Source: Caryophanales bacterium (GTDB lineage: Bacteria > Bacillota_I > Bacilli_A > RF39 > UBA660). Taken from it: 42,961 nucleotides of DNA. How positions within the stretch are numbered: position 1 is the stretch's first letter; each line of letters opens with the position of its first letter. Below are positions 1 through 8,217 of the stretch, in pieces. The position numbers were made by a program, and so were the translations under genes. The stretch is taken from positions 1-42,961 of the forward strand of contig JAEELI010000022.1 of the NCBI GenBank assembly GCA_016288795.1. The letters are read 5' to 3'. The notes under the pieces are model-generated. The model made no database searches, was not told the DNA's origin, and worked only from the letters and a program-made list of their open reading frames with translations.

Positions 1-232
<232 letters not shown>

Positions 233-277
233 TTTAATTTATTTTAAATTATTTGATGAAAGCATTATCTTGTTTTT

Positions 278-294
278 AAAGGACAAAATCCTTT
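278..294 (+). other. Hairpin in the 23S-5S spacer
   Basis: AAAGGA (278-283) pairs with TCCTTT (289-294) around a 5-base loop, directly before the 5S acceptor strand. It may be part of an rRNA processing site. That role is inferred from position only. Confidence 0.35.
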
Positions 295-398
295 ATTGGT
301 GACGATAGCTTAGTGGATACACCTCTTCCCATACCGAACAGAGAAGTTAAGCACTAATACGCCGACGATAGTGAATGCGAAAATAGGTAGTTGCCAAT
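295..398 (+). rRNA. rrf: 5S ribosomal RNA (short form)
   Basis: It has the diagnostic core TTCCCATACCGAACA and GAAGTTAAGC, and closing strands ATTGG (295-299) and CCAAT (394-398). The molecule is only about 104 nt, against 115-120 nt in most Firmicutes. Relative to Bacillus, the shortening is in the helix IV-V half (after GCCGACGATAGTG). Mollicutes are known for such short 5S rRNAs, so this supports an affiliation near them. Ends are placed by pairing and could shift by one or two bases. Confidence 0.92.
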
Positions 399-410
399 AT
401 TTTTTTTTGC
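394..410 (+). terminator. Probable rRNA operon terminator
   Basis: A run of nine T (400-408) directly follows the 5S closing stem, so the stem plus U-tract can act as an intrinsic terminator. No separate strong hairpin is present. A weak ATTTAC/GTAAAT hairpin lies just downstream (415-434). Confidence 0.4.
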
Positions 411-496
411 AATAATTTACGTTTTTTTGTAAATAATATATATAGATTATTGATTTGCCAAATAATATTAGCTATTCTTTAATTAAGGTGATAAGC

Positions 497-691
497 GTGA
501 ACGAAGAAATAGAATATCAAGAAGATTTTGTTAGGACTACTCAAGATCCTAAATATGTTTTTCAACAAGCATGTGAGGCACATCCTCGTGAAGATGGCTG
601 GAGAGTTGGAACACCCATTATTGAAAATTTAGGAGACGGGAATTATAAAATAACTATTCCCCTTATGAAAATACGCGTTAGAAGTAAGTAA
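497..691 (+). CDS. Small conserved-looking hypothetical protein (64 aa)
   Basis: Function not recognised. I chose GTG 497 as start because AAGGTGAT (485-492) sits six bases upstream as a ribosome binding site; an upstream in-frame TTG at 455 has none. The product is a soluble, charged 64-residue protein (starts NEEIEYQEDFVRTT, ends KITIPLMKIRVRSK) with no signal peptide or membrane segment. The end looks like two beta strands. It is alone between the rRNA operon and the t6A operon. A promoter was not found with confidence. Confidence 0.6.
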   Translation: MNEEIEYQEDFVRTTQDPKYVFQQACEAHPREDGWRVGTPIIENLGDGNYKITIPLMKIRVRSK

Positions 692-719
692 TTAGTTGTA
701 AAATATGTAGAAAATCGCT

Positions 720-728
720 TGTTATACT
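720..728 (+). promoter_or_regulatory. Extended -10 promoter for the tsaE operon
   Basis: TG-T-TATACT fits the extended -10 form TGNTATAAT. No -35 at standard spacing is evident, which extended -10 promoters can do without. Transcription would start near 735, about 30 bases before tsaE. Confidence 0.55.
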
Positions 729-766
729 ACATGTTTTTATTTATAATGAAATAGGTGATATAAATT

Positions 767-1219
767 ATGGATTTTAAGTATATTTCCAAAGACATCGACG
801 ATACTTTAACTATTGCTGAGAATATTGAAAGTGAAAAGTTTCCAAATATGGTCATTTGTCTTGATGGAGAATTGGGTAGTGGAAAAACCGTATTTGTAAA
901 AGGTTTTGCTAAGGCATTAGGAATTGAAGAAAATATTACTAGTCCAACATTTAATATTATAAAAGAATATCCTAATGGTGAACTTCCTTTGTATCATATG
1001 GATGTTTATCGTTTAGATGAATTAGAAGAGGATATTGGTATTAAAGATTATTATAAAAAAGGTGGCGTTACTATTATTGAATGGGCCGAGATGATTAAAG
1101 ATGAGCTACCTGAAGAAAGATTAGAAATAGTATTTAAAATAGTTGATGAAAATACAAGAGTTCTTTTATTTAAGCCATATGGAAAAGTATATGAAGAACT
1201 ATGCGAATCTGTTTTATAG
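767..1219 (+). CDS. tsaE: tRNA t6A biosynthesis ATPase TsaE
   Basis: TsaE is the ATPase that works with TsaB and TsaD to put threonylcarbamoyl on A37 of ANN-decoding tRNAs. The Walker A motif GELGSGKT is at residues 34-41, followed by the family signatures ITSPTFNIIKEY and LYHMDVYRL, and later IIEWAEM. Its 150 residues are normal for the family. ATG 767 is preceded by AGGTGAT (753-759). It is the first gene of a compact operon: tsaB follows after 7 bases. TsaE, TsaB and TsaD genes clustered with rimI is a common bacterial arrangement, which strengthens all four calls. Confidence 0.95.
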   Translation: MDFKYISKDIDDTLTIAENIESEKFPNMVICLDGELGSGKTVFVKGFAKALGIEENITSPTFNIIKEYPNGELPLYHMDVYRLDELEEDIGIKDYYKKGGVTIIEWAEMIKDELPEERLEIVFKIVDENTRVLLFKPYGKVYEELCESVL

Positions 1220-1226
1220 GTGAAAG

Positions 1227-1778
1227 ATGAATTTGTTTTTGGATACTCATTTTAACGACATAATAGTTATTTTGTTTGATGAGAATAATAAAATAGTCAA
1301 AAAGGAGATTATTCAAAATAAAAAACAAAATAGCACATATATTATGCCAACCATTGAAAAAGTCCTAGAAGGAAAAATGCCCGAGTCAGTTATTGTTGTA
1401 AATGGTCCAGGTTCTTTTACCGGTGTTCGACTTGGAGTAACTATAGCTAAAACATTTGGATGGACTTTAAATATTCCAGTTAGAGTTGTTTCTTCTTTAG
1501 AATGCTTAGCTGTAAGCATTAATGCTAAAGACAAAATAGTTTCTTTTAGTGATAACAATGGTTATTATGTTGGCTATTTTGATGAGAATAATAAAATAAT
1601 AAAGGAATATGAATATTTAAATAATTCAGAATACCAAAATTTATTAAATACAGAAAAAGTTTATGCGGATATAGATATTGACTATGAAAAGATTATTTCT
1701 TTTGCTATGGGAAAAAACACAATCAATCCTCATAAAGTAAATCCAATTTATATTAAAAAAATAGAAGTTGAAAAATGA
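1227..1778 (+). CDS. tsaB: tRNA t6A biosynthesis protein TsaB
   Basis: TsaB is the inactive ASKHA-fold partner and scaffold of TsaD in the t6A complex. The hallmark NGPGSFTGVRLG lies at residues 59-70, followed by AKTFGWTLNIPV. The N-terminus (MNLFLDTH) carries the phosphate-1-like strand of the fold. At 183 residues it is shorter than the usual 220-240; the C-terminal half is reduced, which is also seen in other small genomes and still leaves the TsaD-dimer surface. AGGTGA precedes ATG 1227. The stop overlaps the rimI start by four bases (ATGA), so translation is probably coupled. Confidence 0.92.
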   Translation: MNLFLDTHFNDIIVILFDENNKIVKKEIIQNKKQNSTYIMPTIEKVLEGKMPESVIVVNGPGSFTGVRLGVTIAKTFGWTLNIPVRVVSSLECLAVSINAKDKIVSFSDNNGYYVGYFDENNKIIKEYEYLNNSEYQNLLNTEKVYADIDIDYEKIISFAMGKNTINPHKVNPIYIKKIEVEK

Positions 1779-2194
1779 TAAGATTAGCTAGAATAAGTGA
1801 TATTGAAAACATTAATATTTTGGGTTCTTTAGTAAATGAGAACTTTGAAAGAACATATAATATTAAAGAATATTTAAATAACAACAATTATATAATTCTT
1901 GTTTCTGAAAATGACAAAATAGATGGATTACTAATAGTTTATAAAAATATAGACTACTATGAATTAGAAATAATAGTTGTTGATGACCAAAAAAGAAAAA
2001 AGGGGATTGCTAGTTTATTGCTAGAGATTTTTATTAATTCATATTTAGCTAAAAATGATAAAGTTATATTAGAAGTTGCTCAAGATAATGAAGCAGCGAT
2101 TAATCTATACAAAAAATTTAATTTTACTATAGAAGGAAAAAGAAAGAATTATTATCAAAACGTAGACGCTTATATGATGAAGTTGGTGATTTAA
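1775..2194 (+). CDS. rimI: GNAT acetyltransferase, RimI-like (ribosomal protein S18-alanine N-acetyltransferase)
   Basis: This 139-residue protein has the GNAT fold. The acetyl-CoA-binding motif A is seen as VVDDQKRKKGIASLLL (the KRKKGIA part is the pyrophosphate loop), followed by LEVAQDNEAAINLYKKFNF, the typical motif B ending. It lies between tsaB and tsaD, exactly where rimI sits in many Firmicutes; RimI acetylates the N-terminal Ala of S18. The substrate assignment comes from position and family, not from specific residues. It overlaps tsaB by 4 bases and tsaD by 1. Confidence 0.88.
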   Translation: MIRLARISDIENINILGSLVNENFERTYNIKEYLNNNNYIILVSENDKIDGLLIVYKNIDYYELEIIVVDDQKRKKGIASLLLEIFINSYLAKNDKVILEVAQDNEAAINLYKKFNFTIEGKRKNYYQNVDAYMMKLVI

Positions 2195-3198
2195 TGAAAG
2201 ATGTTTTTATATTAAGTATTGAAACTTCATGTGATGAAACTAGTATAGCTATTGTTAAAAATGGTTCAAAGGTTGTAGCCCTTACCATTTTAACTCAAAT
2301 GGATACACATGCTGAGTTTGGAGGAGTAGTTCCAGAAATAGCATCTAGAATGCATACAGAGAATATAACAATGGTTTTAGAAGAAACACTAAAGAAAGCA
2401 AACATGAAAGTTTCTGATTGTGATGCCATAGCGGTAACATACGCCCCTGGATTACTTGGATCATTACTAGTGGGAGTAGAGTTTGCTAAGGTTTTATCTT
2501 ATGTATATAAAAAACCTTTAATTAAAGTTAATCACTTAATAGGCCACATATATGCTAATAAAATAGATAATAATATGCATTTCCCTTCATTAGCGCTTAT
2601 TATAAGTGGAGGTCACACTGAGTTAATTAAAATGAATGATGATTATGATTTTGAAATGCTTGGTGAAACTCAAGATGACGCAATAGGGGAAGCTTTTGAT
2701 AAAGTGGCTAGAGTCATTGGTTTAAAGTATCCTGGAGGTCCTAATATTGAGAAATTAGCCTTAGAAGGAAATCCTACATATAAACTTCCAGTGCCACTAA
2801 GCGATGATTCTTATAATTTTAGTTATAGTGGTTTAAAAAGCGGTGTTTTAAACTTAGTTAATAATGAAAAAATGCGTGGAAATGAGATAAATAAAGCAGA
2901 TTTAGCGGCATCTTTTCAAAAAAATGCAGTAGATGAATTAACAAGAAAGTTAGATTTAGCTTTATCTAAAACTAACATTAAAAATGTTATTATAGCTGGA
3001 GGGGTTTCTGCAAATAAATATTTAAGAAAAGAAATAAATAGTATTTGTGAAAAGCATGGTGCAAAACTTGATTTGCCTGAATTTATTTATTGCACAGATA
3101 ACGCTGCAATGATTGGAGCAGCAGCATATCCATTGTATTTAAAGAAGAATTTTGCTAGTTTGGATTTAAATGCATCTTCTTCAGCGAATATTTGTTGA
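2194..3198 (+). CDS. tsaD: tRNA threonylcarbamoyladenosine synthase TsaD
   Basis: TsaD transfers threonylcarbamoyl from its AMP adduct to tRNA A37. Motifs in order are SIETSCDETSIAI (N-terminus), FGGVVPEIASRMHTENI, the metal-binding H114-LIG-H118, LIISGGHTEL, KYPGGPNIEKLA, YNFSYSGLKSGV and IAGGVSANKYLR. At 334 residues it is full length. The start overlaps the rimI stop by one base. The stop codon is inside a perfect inverted repeat (3194-3217). TGA as a real stop here, with TGG for Trp elsewhere, argues for the standard code. Confidence 0.97.
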   Translation: MKDVFILSIETSCDETSIAIVKNGSKVVALTILTQMDTHAEFGGVVPEIASRMHTENITMVLEETLKKANMKVSDCDAIAVTYAPGLLGSLLVGVEFAKVLSYVYKKPLIKVNHLIGHIYANKIDNNMHFPSLALIISGGHTELIKMNDDYDFEMLGETQDDAIGEAFDKVARVIGLKYPGGPNIEKLALEGNPTYKLPVPLSDDSYNFSYSGLKSGVLNLVNNEKMRGNEINKADLAASFQKNAVDELTRKLDLALSKTNIKNVIIAGGVSANKYLRKEINSICEKHGAKLDLPEFIYCTDNAAMIGAAAYPLYLKKNFASLDLNASSSANIC

Positions 3199-3217
3199 TA
3201 ACTTCAAAGTTATCAAC
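3194..3217. repeat. Perfect inverted repeat over the tsaD stop codon
   Basis: GTTGATAACTT (3194-3204) and AAGTTATCAAC (3207-3217) can form a hairpin. No U-tract follows, so it is not a classical intrinsic terminator. It may protect the 3' end of the tsaD message or terminate weakly just before the tmRNA promoter. Confidence 0.6.
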
Positions 3218-3219
3218 AT

Positions 3220-3248
3220 TAGACAAAAACCTCTAAATATGGTATAAT
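3220..3248 (+). promoter_or_regulatory. Promoter of tmRNA gene
   Basis: A -35 TAGACA (3220-3225) is followed by a 17-base spacer and -10 TATAAT (3243-3248), extended by TGG. The tmRNA 5' end at 3259 is about 11 bases after the -10 hexamer, as expected for a start site or short leader. Confidence 0.8.
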
Positions 3249-3258
3249 GTTCATGTCT

Positions 3259-3610
3259 GGGGTAGTTTGGTTTCGACATATAAACACTAGAGATGATTGC
3301 AAGTGGTAGGCATACCTAAAATGCACAAAAAAATAAATAACGAAACTAATTATAGTTTTGCTCCAACATACGCTTAAGATAGCGTAGGAGTATCTTATAA
3401 ACACTATTCTTATAGAGTGTTATAAGGTTCATTTTATATAAGATATATTATTATCTTTGATTAATGGATAATAATGAATATTTAATTAATCTAGTTATAT
3501 AGAAAGTGTGTTGGATCTGGCTATATAATAAAACAAATTCCAACTAAACTTGTAGATATCATTTAATAGGTTATATTGGACACGAGTTCAATTCTCGTCT
3601 ACTCCACCAG
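3259..3610 (+). ncRNA. ssrA: Transfer-messenger RNA (tmRNA)
   Basis: It rescues stalled ribosomes and tags the nascent peptide for proteolysis. The 5' GGGGTAG (3259-3265) pairs with CTACTCC (3600-3606); the 5' domain has TTTGGTTTCGAC and the 3' end has the T-arm-like GAGTTCAATTCTC and an encoded CCA (3608-3610). The tag reading frame ends at TAA 3375-3377 and encodes a peptide ending N-E-T-N-Y-S-F-A-P-T-Y-A. The resume codon cannot be fixed by eye: AAC 3339 or GAA 3342 are likely, and the frame stays open further upstream. Length is 352 nt, normal for one-piece tmRNA. Confidence 0.95.
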
Positions 3611-3620
3611 GAGTCAATTA

Positions 3621-3652
3621 ATCAATCATTAGTGATTGATTTTTTTATTTTT
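3621..3652 (+). terminator. Intrinsic terminator of tmRNA
   Basis: AATCAATCA (3621-3629) pairs with TGATTGATT (3634-3642), with loop TTAG and a following T-rich run. Confidence 0.9.
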
Positions 3653-3685
3653 GAATAATAAATAATACTCTTTATTATATCCTTA

Positions 3686-3694
3686 TGCTATAAT
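3686..3694 (+). promoter_or_regulatory. Extended -10 promoter of the GH13 gene
   Basis: TG-C-TATAAT is a perfect extended -10. The -35 region at 17 bases (TACTCT) is poor. The predicted start near 3701 gives a leader of about 22 bases. Confidence 0.65.
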
Positions 3695-3722
3695 ATTTAT
3701 AAAATAGTAGTAGGAGACAATA

Positions 3723-5564
3723 ATGATTAAACAAGAAGTAAAAGTAGAAGCTTTAGAAAAGAATGATGATGGGGTTTTATATTCATTTAGTGTTAAATTA
3801 CCTATGTCTTTAGGATGGATAAGTAATGTTAAATTAATAGTTGGAGGACATAATTATTATTGCGAGCATGCCTTGGATTATGTTAATAATGATGGAAAAG
3901 AAGCTAGATTCGAAAAGAGAGTTTTTTTGCCAACTAAAGCCATTTATCATTATTATTTTTCATGCCATATTAATAATCAACAAGTATTATTGAAGAAAAA
4001 AGATGTAACTTCTAAAACCAGTATTATGGATGAAGAAAAATGGAAATTAAGTGTTAATTTTGAAACGCCTAAGTGGGCTCAAGGTAAGATAATTTATCAT
4101 ATATTTGTAGATAGATTTAATAAGGGTGAAGGAACTGAATTAAAAGAGATGCCCAATAGGAATATTCATAAGTCGTGGAATGAAGATGTGTCTGTTGGTC
4201 CAAATGAACAAGGATTGTGGAATGTAGATTATTATGGTGGTAATTTAAAAGGAATAATTGAAAAACTAGATTATATAAAATCATTAGGAACATCAATTAT
4301 TTATTTAAGTCCTATATGCCTTAGTCAATCTAATCACCGTTATGATACAGGTGATTATGAAGTAGTAGATCCATACATAGGGTCTAACGAAGATTTAAAA
4401 GAACTATGTTCTAAAGCTCATGCTATGGGAATGAATATTATTCTAGATGCTGTATTTAATCACACTGGAAATGATAGTAAATACTTCAATGAATATGGAA
4501 CTTACAAAAATCTTGGAGCTTATCAAAGTATGGATTCTCATTACTCAGATTTTTACCGCAAAAATAATCACCAATTTGATTATTGGTGGGGAATGAAAAA
4601 TTTACCTGTTTGTGATGGTTCTTCAAAGAAATGGCAAGAATATATCTATGGTCAAGACGGAATCATTGATAAATGGTTTAGATTAGGCATTGATGGTTTA
4701 AGATTAGATGTTGCAGATGAATTATCTGATGAATTCATTGAAGGAATAAGAACTGCAGTTCATCGCAATAAAAAAGATGGATTTATTTTAGGAGAAGTAT
4801 GGAAAAATCCTATGTATATGAATCGAGGCTATTTATCATCAGGTAAAGGAATGGATTCAGTAATGGACTATTTACTTGTTGATGCTTTAATTAGATATTA
4901 TAAATATGGAGATTTTTATAACTTAGGATATACATTAAATCAAATTAATAGTCAATATCCCAAGGATACAATTAATTCTTTAATGAATTTCACATCTACT
5001 CATGATATTTCCAGAGCCATTAATATATTTGGAAGTCAAGAATTTAATATGTATGGAGAATGGGCATGGAATTTAAGTAATAATGATAGAGAATGGCAAA
5101 GGAATTATAAACTAAGTCCTGAAGAGTATCGCAAAGGATTAGAAGTATATAAATCATATTTATTTGCATTAACATTTTTACCTGGAAACCTATCTATATT
5201 TTATGGTGATGAAGTAGGTTTAGAGGGAATGGGTAATTTAGCCAATAGAAGGCCATTCCCATGGGATAATATTAACTATGATTTATTAAAATATTTTCAA
5301 TATATTGGTAAAATAAGAAACACTAATCAATTTTTAGAAAATGCTGATTTAAATATAGTTGATATTACAGCGTGTAATTTTATGTTTGAAAGAGAAAGTG
5401 AGGAAGAATCCTCTTTAATACTTGTTAATAGAACGAATATTGATTTGCCTATTCACTTACCAAAAGGGTATGAGAAATCTGCGATTACCCATTCTTTAAA
5501 TAATTCTAATAAAACTGAATTATCTAGTTATGGTGGCTTGGTTTTAAAAAAAGAAAAGAAATAA
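3723..5564 (+). CDS. Glycoside hydrolase family 13 (neopullulanase/cyclomaltodextrinase-like)
   Basis: The likely role is hydrolysis of alpha-1,4 (and perhaps alpha-1,6) bonds in maltodextrins, cyclodextrins or pullulan. Residues 1-110 form a beta-rich N-terminal domain as in the CBM34 group. The (beta/alpha)8 barrel starts near WAQGKIIYHIFVDRF. The four conserved regions are present: DAVFNHTG from residue 242, GLRLDVADE with nucleophile D329, LGEVW with acid/base E358, and TSTHD with D428. Length (613) and the N-terminal domain fit the neopullulanase group. There is no signal peptide, so it acts in the cytoplasm on imported oligosaccharides. AGGAG precedes ATG 3723. No sugar transporter is nearby. 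The exact specificity is unknown. Confidence 0.92.
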   Translation: MIKQEVKVEALEKNDDGVLYSFSVKLPMSLGWISNVKLIVGGHNYYCEHALDYVNNDGKEARFEKRVFLPTKAIYHYYFSCHINNQQVLLKKKDVTSKTSIMDEEKWKLSVNFETPKWAQGKIIYHIFVDRFNKGEGTELKEMPNRNIHKSWNEDVSVGPNEQGLWNVDYYGGNLKGIIEKLDYIKSLGTSIIYLSPICLSQSNHRYDTGDYEVVDPYIGSNEDLKELCSKAHAMGMNIILDAVFNHTGNDSKYFNEYGTYKNLGAYQSMDSHYSDFYRKNNHQFDYWWGMKNLPVCDGSSKKWQEYIYGQDGIIDKWFRLGIDGLRLDVADELSDEFIEGIRTAVHRNKKDGFILGEVWKNPMYMNRGYLSSGKGMDSVMDYLLVDALIRYYKYGDFYNLGYTLNQINSQYPKDTINSLMNFTSTHDISRAINIFGSQEFNMYGEWAWNLSNNDREWQRNYKLSPEEYRKGLEVYKSYLFALTFLPGNLSIFYGDEVGLEGMGNLANRRPFPWDNINYDLLKYFQYIGKIRNTNQFLENADLNIVDITACNFMFERESEEESSLILVNRTNIDLPIHLPKGYEKSAITHSLNNSNKTELSSYGGLVLKKEKK

Positions 5565-5571
5565 ATAACTT

Positions 5572-5591
5572 TTCATAGTATTTACTATGAA
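5572..5591. repeat. 20-base inverted repeat containing a start codon
   Basis: TTCATAGTA (5572-5580), TT, TACTATGAA (5583-5591) is perfect. The ATG of the next gene (5587) is in the right arm. No U-tract follows. It could sequester the start codon in a hairpin or mark the 3' end of the GH13 message. Confidence 0.55.
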
Positions 5592-5970
5592 TAACAATGA
5601 GATAAAAAATCGTATTGCTCAAATAAATGTTGAAGATTTTATTTGGCTAATATATATAGTTATAATAATAATGAGCTTTTATTCTAATCATTTAGAAAAA
5701 AAGTTCTTTCTTTTTGATGATAAAATTAGTAAAGAAAAGTATAGAAAAATATTGGTAATTATTTTTTCTATTTTAATTGTAGTTTATGTCTATTTTTTAC
5801 AAGATTCATTTGTATCTTTAGTTAATTTAAAAAAGAATGCTTCTGATAAAGAAAGAAACCTAACTATTTTATCTTTTATAGCGTCTTTACTAATAGCCAT
5901 AAGTGGATGTATATTCTTATATATTGCTTTAGTAGATGACAATTTAAATGTCGAATTGGCTTTTAATTAG
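5587..5970 (+). CDS. Small integral membrane protein of unknown function
   Basis: No family recognised. The 127 residues contain three hydrophobic segments: around 19-38 (FIWLIYIVIIIMSFY), 54-71 (ILVIIFSILIVVYVYF) and 97-116 (FIASLLIAISGCIFLYI). A basic and acidic stretch (residues 38-54) lies between the first two. The start ATG 5587 has no visible ribosome binding site and lies in an inverted repeat with the end of the GH13 leader; translation may depend on read-through from the GH13 gene 22 bases upstream. The reading frame is well filled and uses codons like its neighbours. Confidence 0.65.
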   Translation: MNNNEIKNRIAQINVEDFIWLIYIVIIIMSFYSNHLEKKFFLFDDKISKEKYRKILVIIFSILIVVYVYFLQDSFVSLVNLKKNASDKERNLTILSFIASLLIAISGCIFLYIALVDDNLNVELAFN

Positions 5971-5989
5971 AAAAATATTGAAGTATAAT
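5961..5989 (+). promoter_or_regulatory. Possible promoter for the GltD-like gene
   Basis: TATAAT (5984-5989) has a weak -35 TTTTAA (5961-5966) at 17 bases. The leader would be about 20 bases and holds the strong AGGAGG (6005-6010). Confidence 0.45.
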
Positions 5990-6015
5990 TAGTGTAGGAC
6001 ACCTAGGAGGTTCTT

Positions 6016-7242
6016 ATGGAGTTTGATAGAAAGATTAAAACTATTTTAAATTGTGAATTATGTAAAAAGAAGCCATGCTTGCGTGGATGTCCTTTGAATA
6101 ATAACATTTTAAAAGTCATTAAATTGTCCAAGGAAGAAAAGTTCGAAGATGCGTATAAAGTTTTAAGTGAAACTAGCACCTTATCTTCAATATGTGGAAG
6201 AATATGCCCTCATTCTAAACAATGTGAAGGAGCATGTGTTAAAAAGAATAGCAAAAAGAAAGTTAAAATTGGTTCAATTGAAGCATACATTGGTGATTTG
6301 GCGATAAATAATGATTGGAAATTAAGAGTTCCTAAAGAAACAAAATATAATGTTGCAGTGGTTGGTTCTGGGCCAGCTGGATTAACTTGTGCTGCATTTC
6401 TAAGAAAGAATGGTATTGGCGTTACACTTTATGAAAAACATGATTACTTAGGTGGATTATTAACTCACGGAATTCCTAATTTTCGTTTGCCAAAAGATAT
6501 AGTTTCTAAAGTTACTGAAAGAATTATTAATATGGGAATTGAAGTTCATTATAATGAGGAACTTGGAAGGAATTTAAAATTAAGTGAATTACTAGATAAT
6601 TATGATGCCATATTCATTGGTATAGGAGCAAATAAATCTAATAGAATGCATATTAAAGGTGAAAAACTTGATGGGGTTTATGGTGCGAATGAATTACTTG
6701 AAGAAAAAATGGATGTAGATTTCAATGATAAAGTAGTAGTTATTAATGGCGGTGGAGATGTTGCAATGGACGTTGCTAGAACTATTAAAAGAAAAGGCGC
6801 TAAAGAAGTAAAAGTGTTATATCGTCGTTCTGAAGATAATATAACTGCTGATATAAAAGAAGTAAAGAAAGCTAAAAGTGAAGGCATTGATATTGTCTGT
6901 GAAACAAATATTATTGAAATAGTTGGAAATAAAAAAGTTAAAGAAATAAAAACTACTAAAGTAGATAAAGAACTTAAAAATATAAAAGAAACTGAAGAAA
7001 AAATACCTTGTGATATCGTTATTTTAGCTATTGGTTCTCATCCTGATCGAGTTGTAAAAAAGTTTGAATTAGCATTAAATGATAAAGGTAAAATATTAAT
7101 TGATAAAGATGGAATAACAAGTAATAAAAAAATATTCTCTGGTGGAGATGTAGCAGGAACTAAAAGCACAGTTGCCTGGGCAGCTAGAGCTGGTAGAAAT
7201 GCTGCTTATTCTATCATAGATTACCTAAATCAAATGAATTGA
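6016..7242 (+). CDS. GltD/NfnB-like NADPH-dependent Fe-S flavoprotein
   Basis: It belongs to the glutamate synthase small-subunit family, which moves electrons between NAD(P)H and an Fe-S or flavin partner. The N-terminal Fe-S region has C13-x2-C16-x4-C21-x3-C25 and then CGRICPHSKQCEGACV. The FAD motif GSGPAG is at 117-122 and the NADPH motif GGGD from 245; the C-terminus carries FSGGDVAG. At 408 residues it is a little shorter than GltD (about 450-490). No large GltB subunit is present, so it is likelier an orphan NfnB/SudA-like reductase than glutamate synthase. It is followed by thioredoxin reductase, with a possible separate promoter. A redox role is sure; the partner is unknown. Confidence 0.85.
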   Translation: MEFDRKIKTILNCELCKKKPCLRGCPLNNNILKVIKLSKEEKFEDAYKVLSETSTLSSICGRICPHSKQCEGACVKKNSKKKVKIGSIEAYIGDLAINNDWKLRVPKETKYNVAVVGSGPAGLTCAAFLRKNGIGVTLYEKHDYLGGLLTHGIPNFRLPKDIVSKVTERIINMGIEVHYNEELGRNLKLSELLDNYDAIFIGIGANKSNRMHIKGEKLDGVYGANELLEEKMDVDFNDKVVVINGGGDVAMDVARTIKRKGAKEVKVLYRRSEDNITADIKEVKKAKSEGIDIVCETNIIEIVGNKKVKEIKTTKVDKELKNIKETEEKIPCDIVILAIGSHPDRVVKKFELALNDKGKILIDKDGITSNKKIFSGGDVAGTKSTVAWAARAGRNAAYSIIDYLNQMN

Positions 7243-7267
7243 ATTATTATATTATATATGTTACTCT
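7239..7267 (+). promoter_or_regulatory. Possible promoter for trxB
   Basis: TTGAAT (7239-7244), a 17-base spacer and TACTCT (7262-7267) preceded by TGT. The -10 is poor but the -35, spacing and TG fit. It overlaps the stop codon of the upstream gene. Confidence 0.35.
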
Positions 7268-7293
7268 TTTATTAAGAAAGCAAGGTGAAGTAT

Positions 7294-8217
7294 ATGTATG
7301 ACATAATTGTTATTGGTGCTGGAACTGCTGGTTTAACGGCTTCTATATATGGAAGAAGAGCTAATAAAAATGTATTAGTTTTAGAAGCGTTAAGCTACGG
7401 AGGCCAAATAATTAATACTTTAAGTATAGAAAATTATCCTGTAGAAGAAAATATATCAGGAATGGAGTTCGCTACTAGAATATATAATCAAGCCAAAAAT
7501 TTGGGGGCAGAAATAAAATTTGAAAAAGTAGTTGAATTAAAAAAAGAAAATAACGTTTTTATTGTTAAAACTACCAAAAATAGTTATGAGGCAAAAACAG
7601 TAGTTATTGCCACGGGTAATAAGAGTAGAAAACTAAATATAGATAAAGAAGATAGTTTGTTAGGAAAGGGAATATCTTACTGTGGAACCTGTGATGGAGC
7701 ATTTTTCAAAGGTAAAGATGTAGCAGTTTTGGGAAATGGAAACACAGCGGTAGAGGATGCATTATACTTAGCTGGATTAGCTAATAAAGTATATTTAGTT
7801 AGTAGAAATTCTGCTTTAAATGCTGAAGAAGTCGAGGTTGAAGAGTTAAAGAAAAAAAGTAATGTAGAAATTATTTTTAATAGTTCAGTTTCTAAGATTA
7901 TTGGTGAAGAAAAACTTGAAGGAATAGAAATTGTTAATAAAGAAAATGATAGTAAAACTTTAAATATCGATGGATTATTTATAGCTATAGGAAGAATTCC
8001 TGATAATGGTATATTTGCTTCCCTAGCTGATTTAGATGAAAGTGGATATATTATTGCTGGAGAAGATTGCAAAACAAAAACTCCAGGATTGTTTGTTGCG
8101 GGAGATACAAGAACTAAAGAAGTTAGACAACTTGTAACTGCAACTAGTGATGGTGCTATAGTTATTAGTGAAATAATTAAATATTTAAATAGAGATGGGA
8201 GTGATAAGAATGTTTAA
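7294..8217 (+). CDS. trxB: Thioredoxin reductase
   Basis: It reduces thioredoxin with NADPH through FAD and a redox dithiol. The FAD motif IGAGTAG is at residues 7-13, the redox-active C130-G-T-C133 lies in SYCGTCDGAFF (most homologues have CATC or CAVC), the NADPH motif is LGNGNTAVEDAL near 146, and the C-terminal signature is VAGDTRTKEVRQ. I moved the start to ATG 7294 because AAGGTG (7282-7287) is its ribosome binding site; a GTG at 7285 is inside that site. The result is 307 residues, normal for bacterial TrxB. The stop overlaps the next gene. Its likely substrate, a thioredoxin, is not in the window except for the membrane-anchored protein at 34083. Confidence 0.94.
   Translation: MYDIIVIGAGTAGLTASIYGRRANKNVLVLEALSYGGQIINTLSIENYPVEENISGMEFATRIYNQAKNLGAEIKFEKVVELKKENNVFIVKTTKNSYEAKTVVIATGNKSRKLNIDKEDSLLGKGISYCGTCDGAFFKGKDVAVLGNGNTAVEDALYLAGLANKVYLVSRNSALNAEEVEVEELKKKSNVEIIFNSSVSKIIGEEKLEGIEIVNKENDSKTLNIDGLFIAIGRIPDNGIFASLADLDESGYIIAGEDCKTKTPGLFVAGDTRTKEVRQLVTATSDGAIVISEIIKYLNRDGSDKNV

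Noticed and set aside
455-496. TTG start at 455 for the 64-residue gene
   Set aside because: No ribosome binding site; AAGGTGAT at 485-492 fits GTG 497 instead.
3219-3404. Minus-strand reading frame in the tmRNA region
   Set aside because: It lies over the tmRNA promoter and 5' domain, has no ribosome binding site, and its codon pattern is not coding.
5996-6011. CACCTAGG shared with the leader at 34860
   Set aside because: The common part is mostly the ribosome binding site; two copies are not enough to call a regulatory motif.
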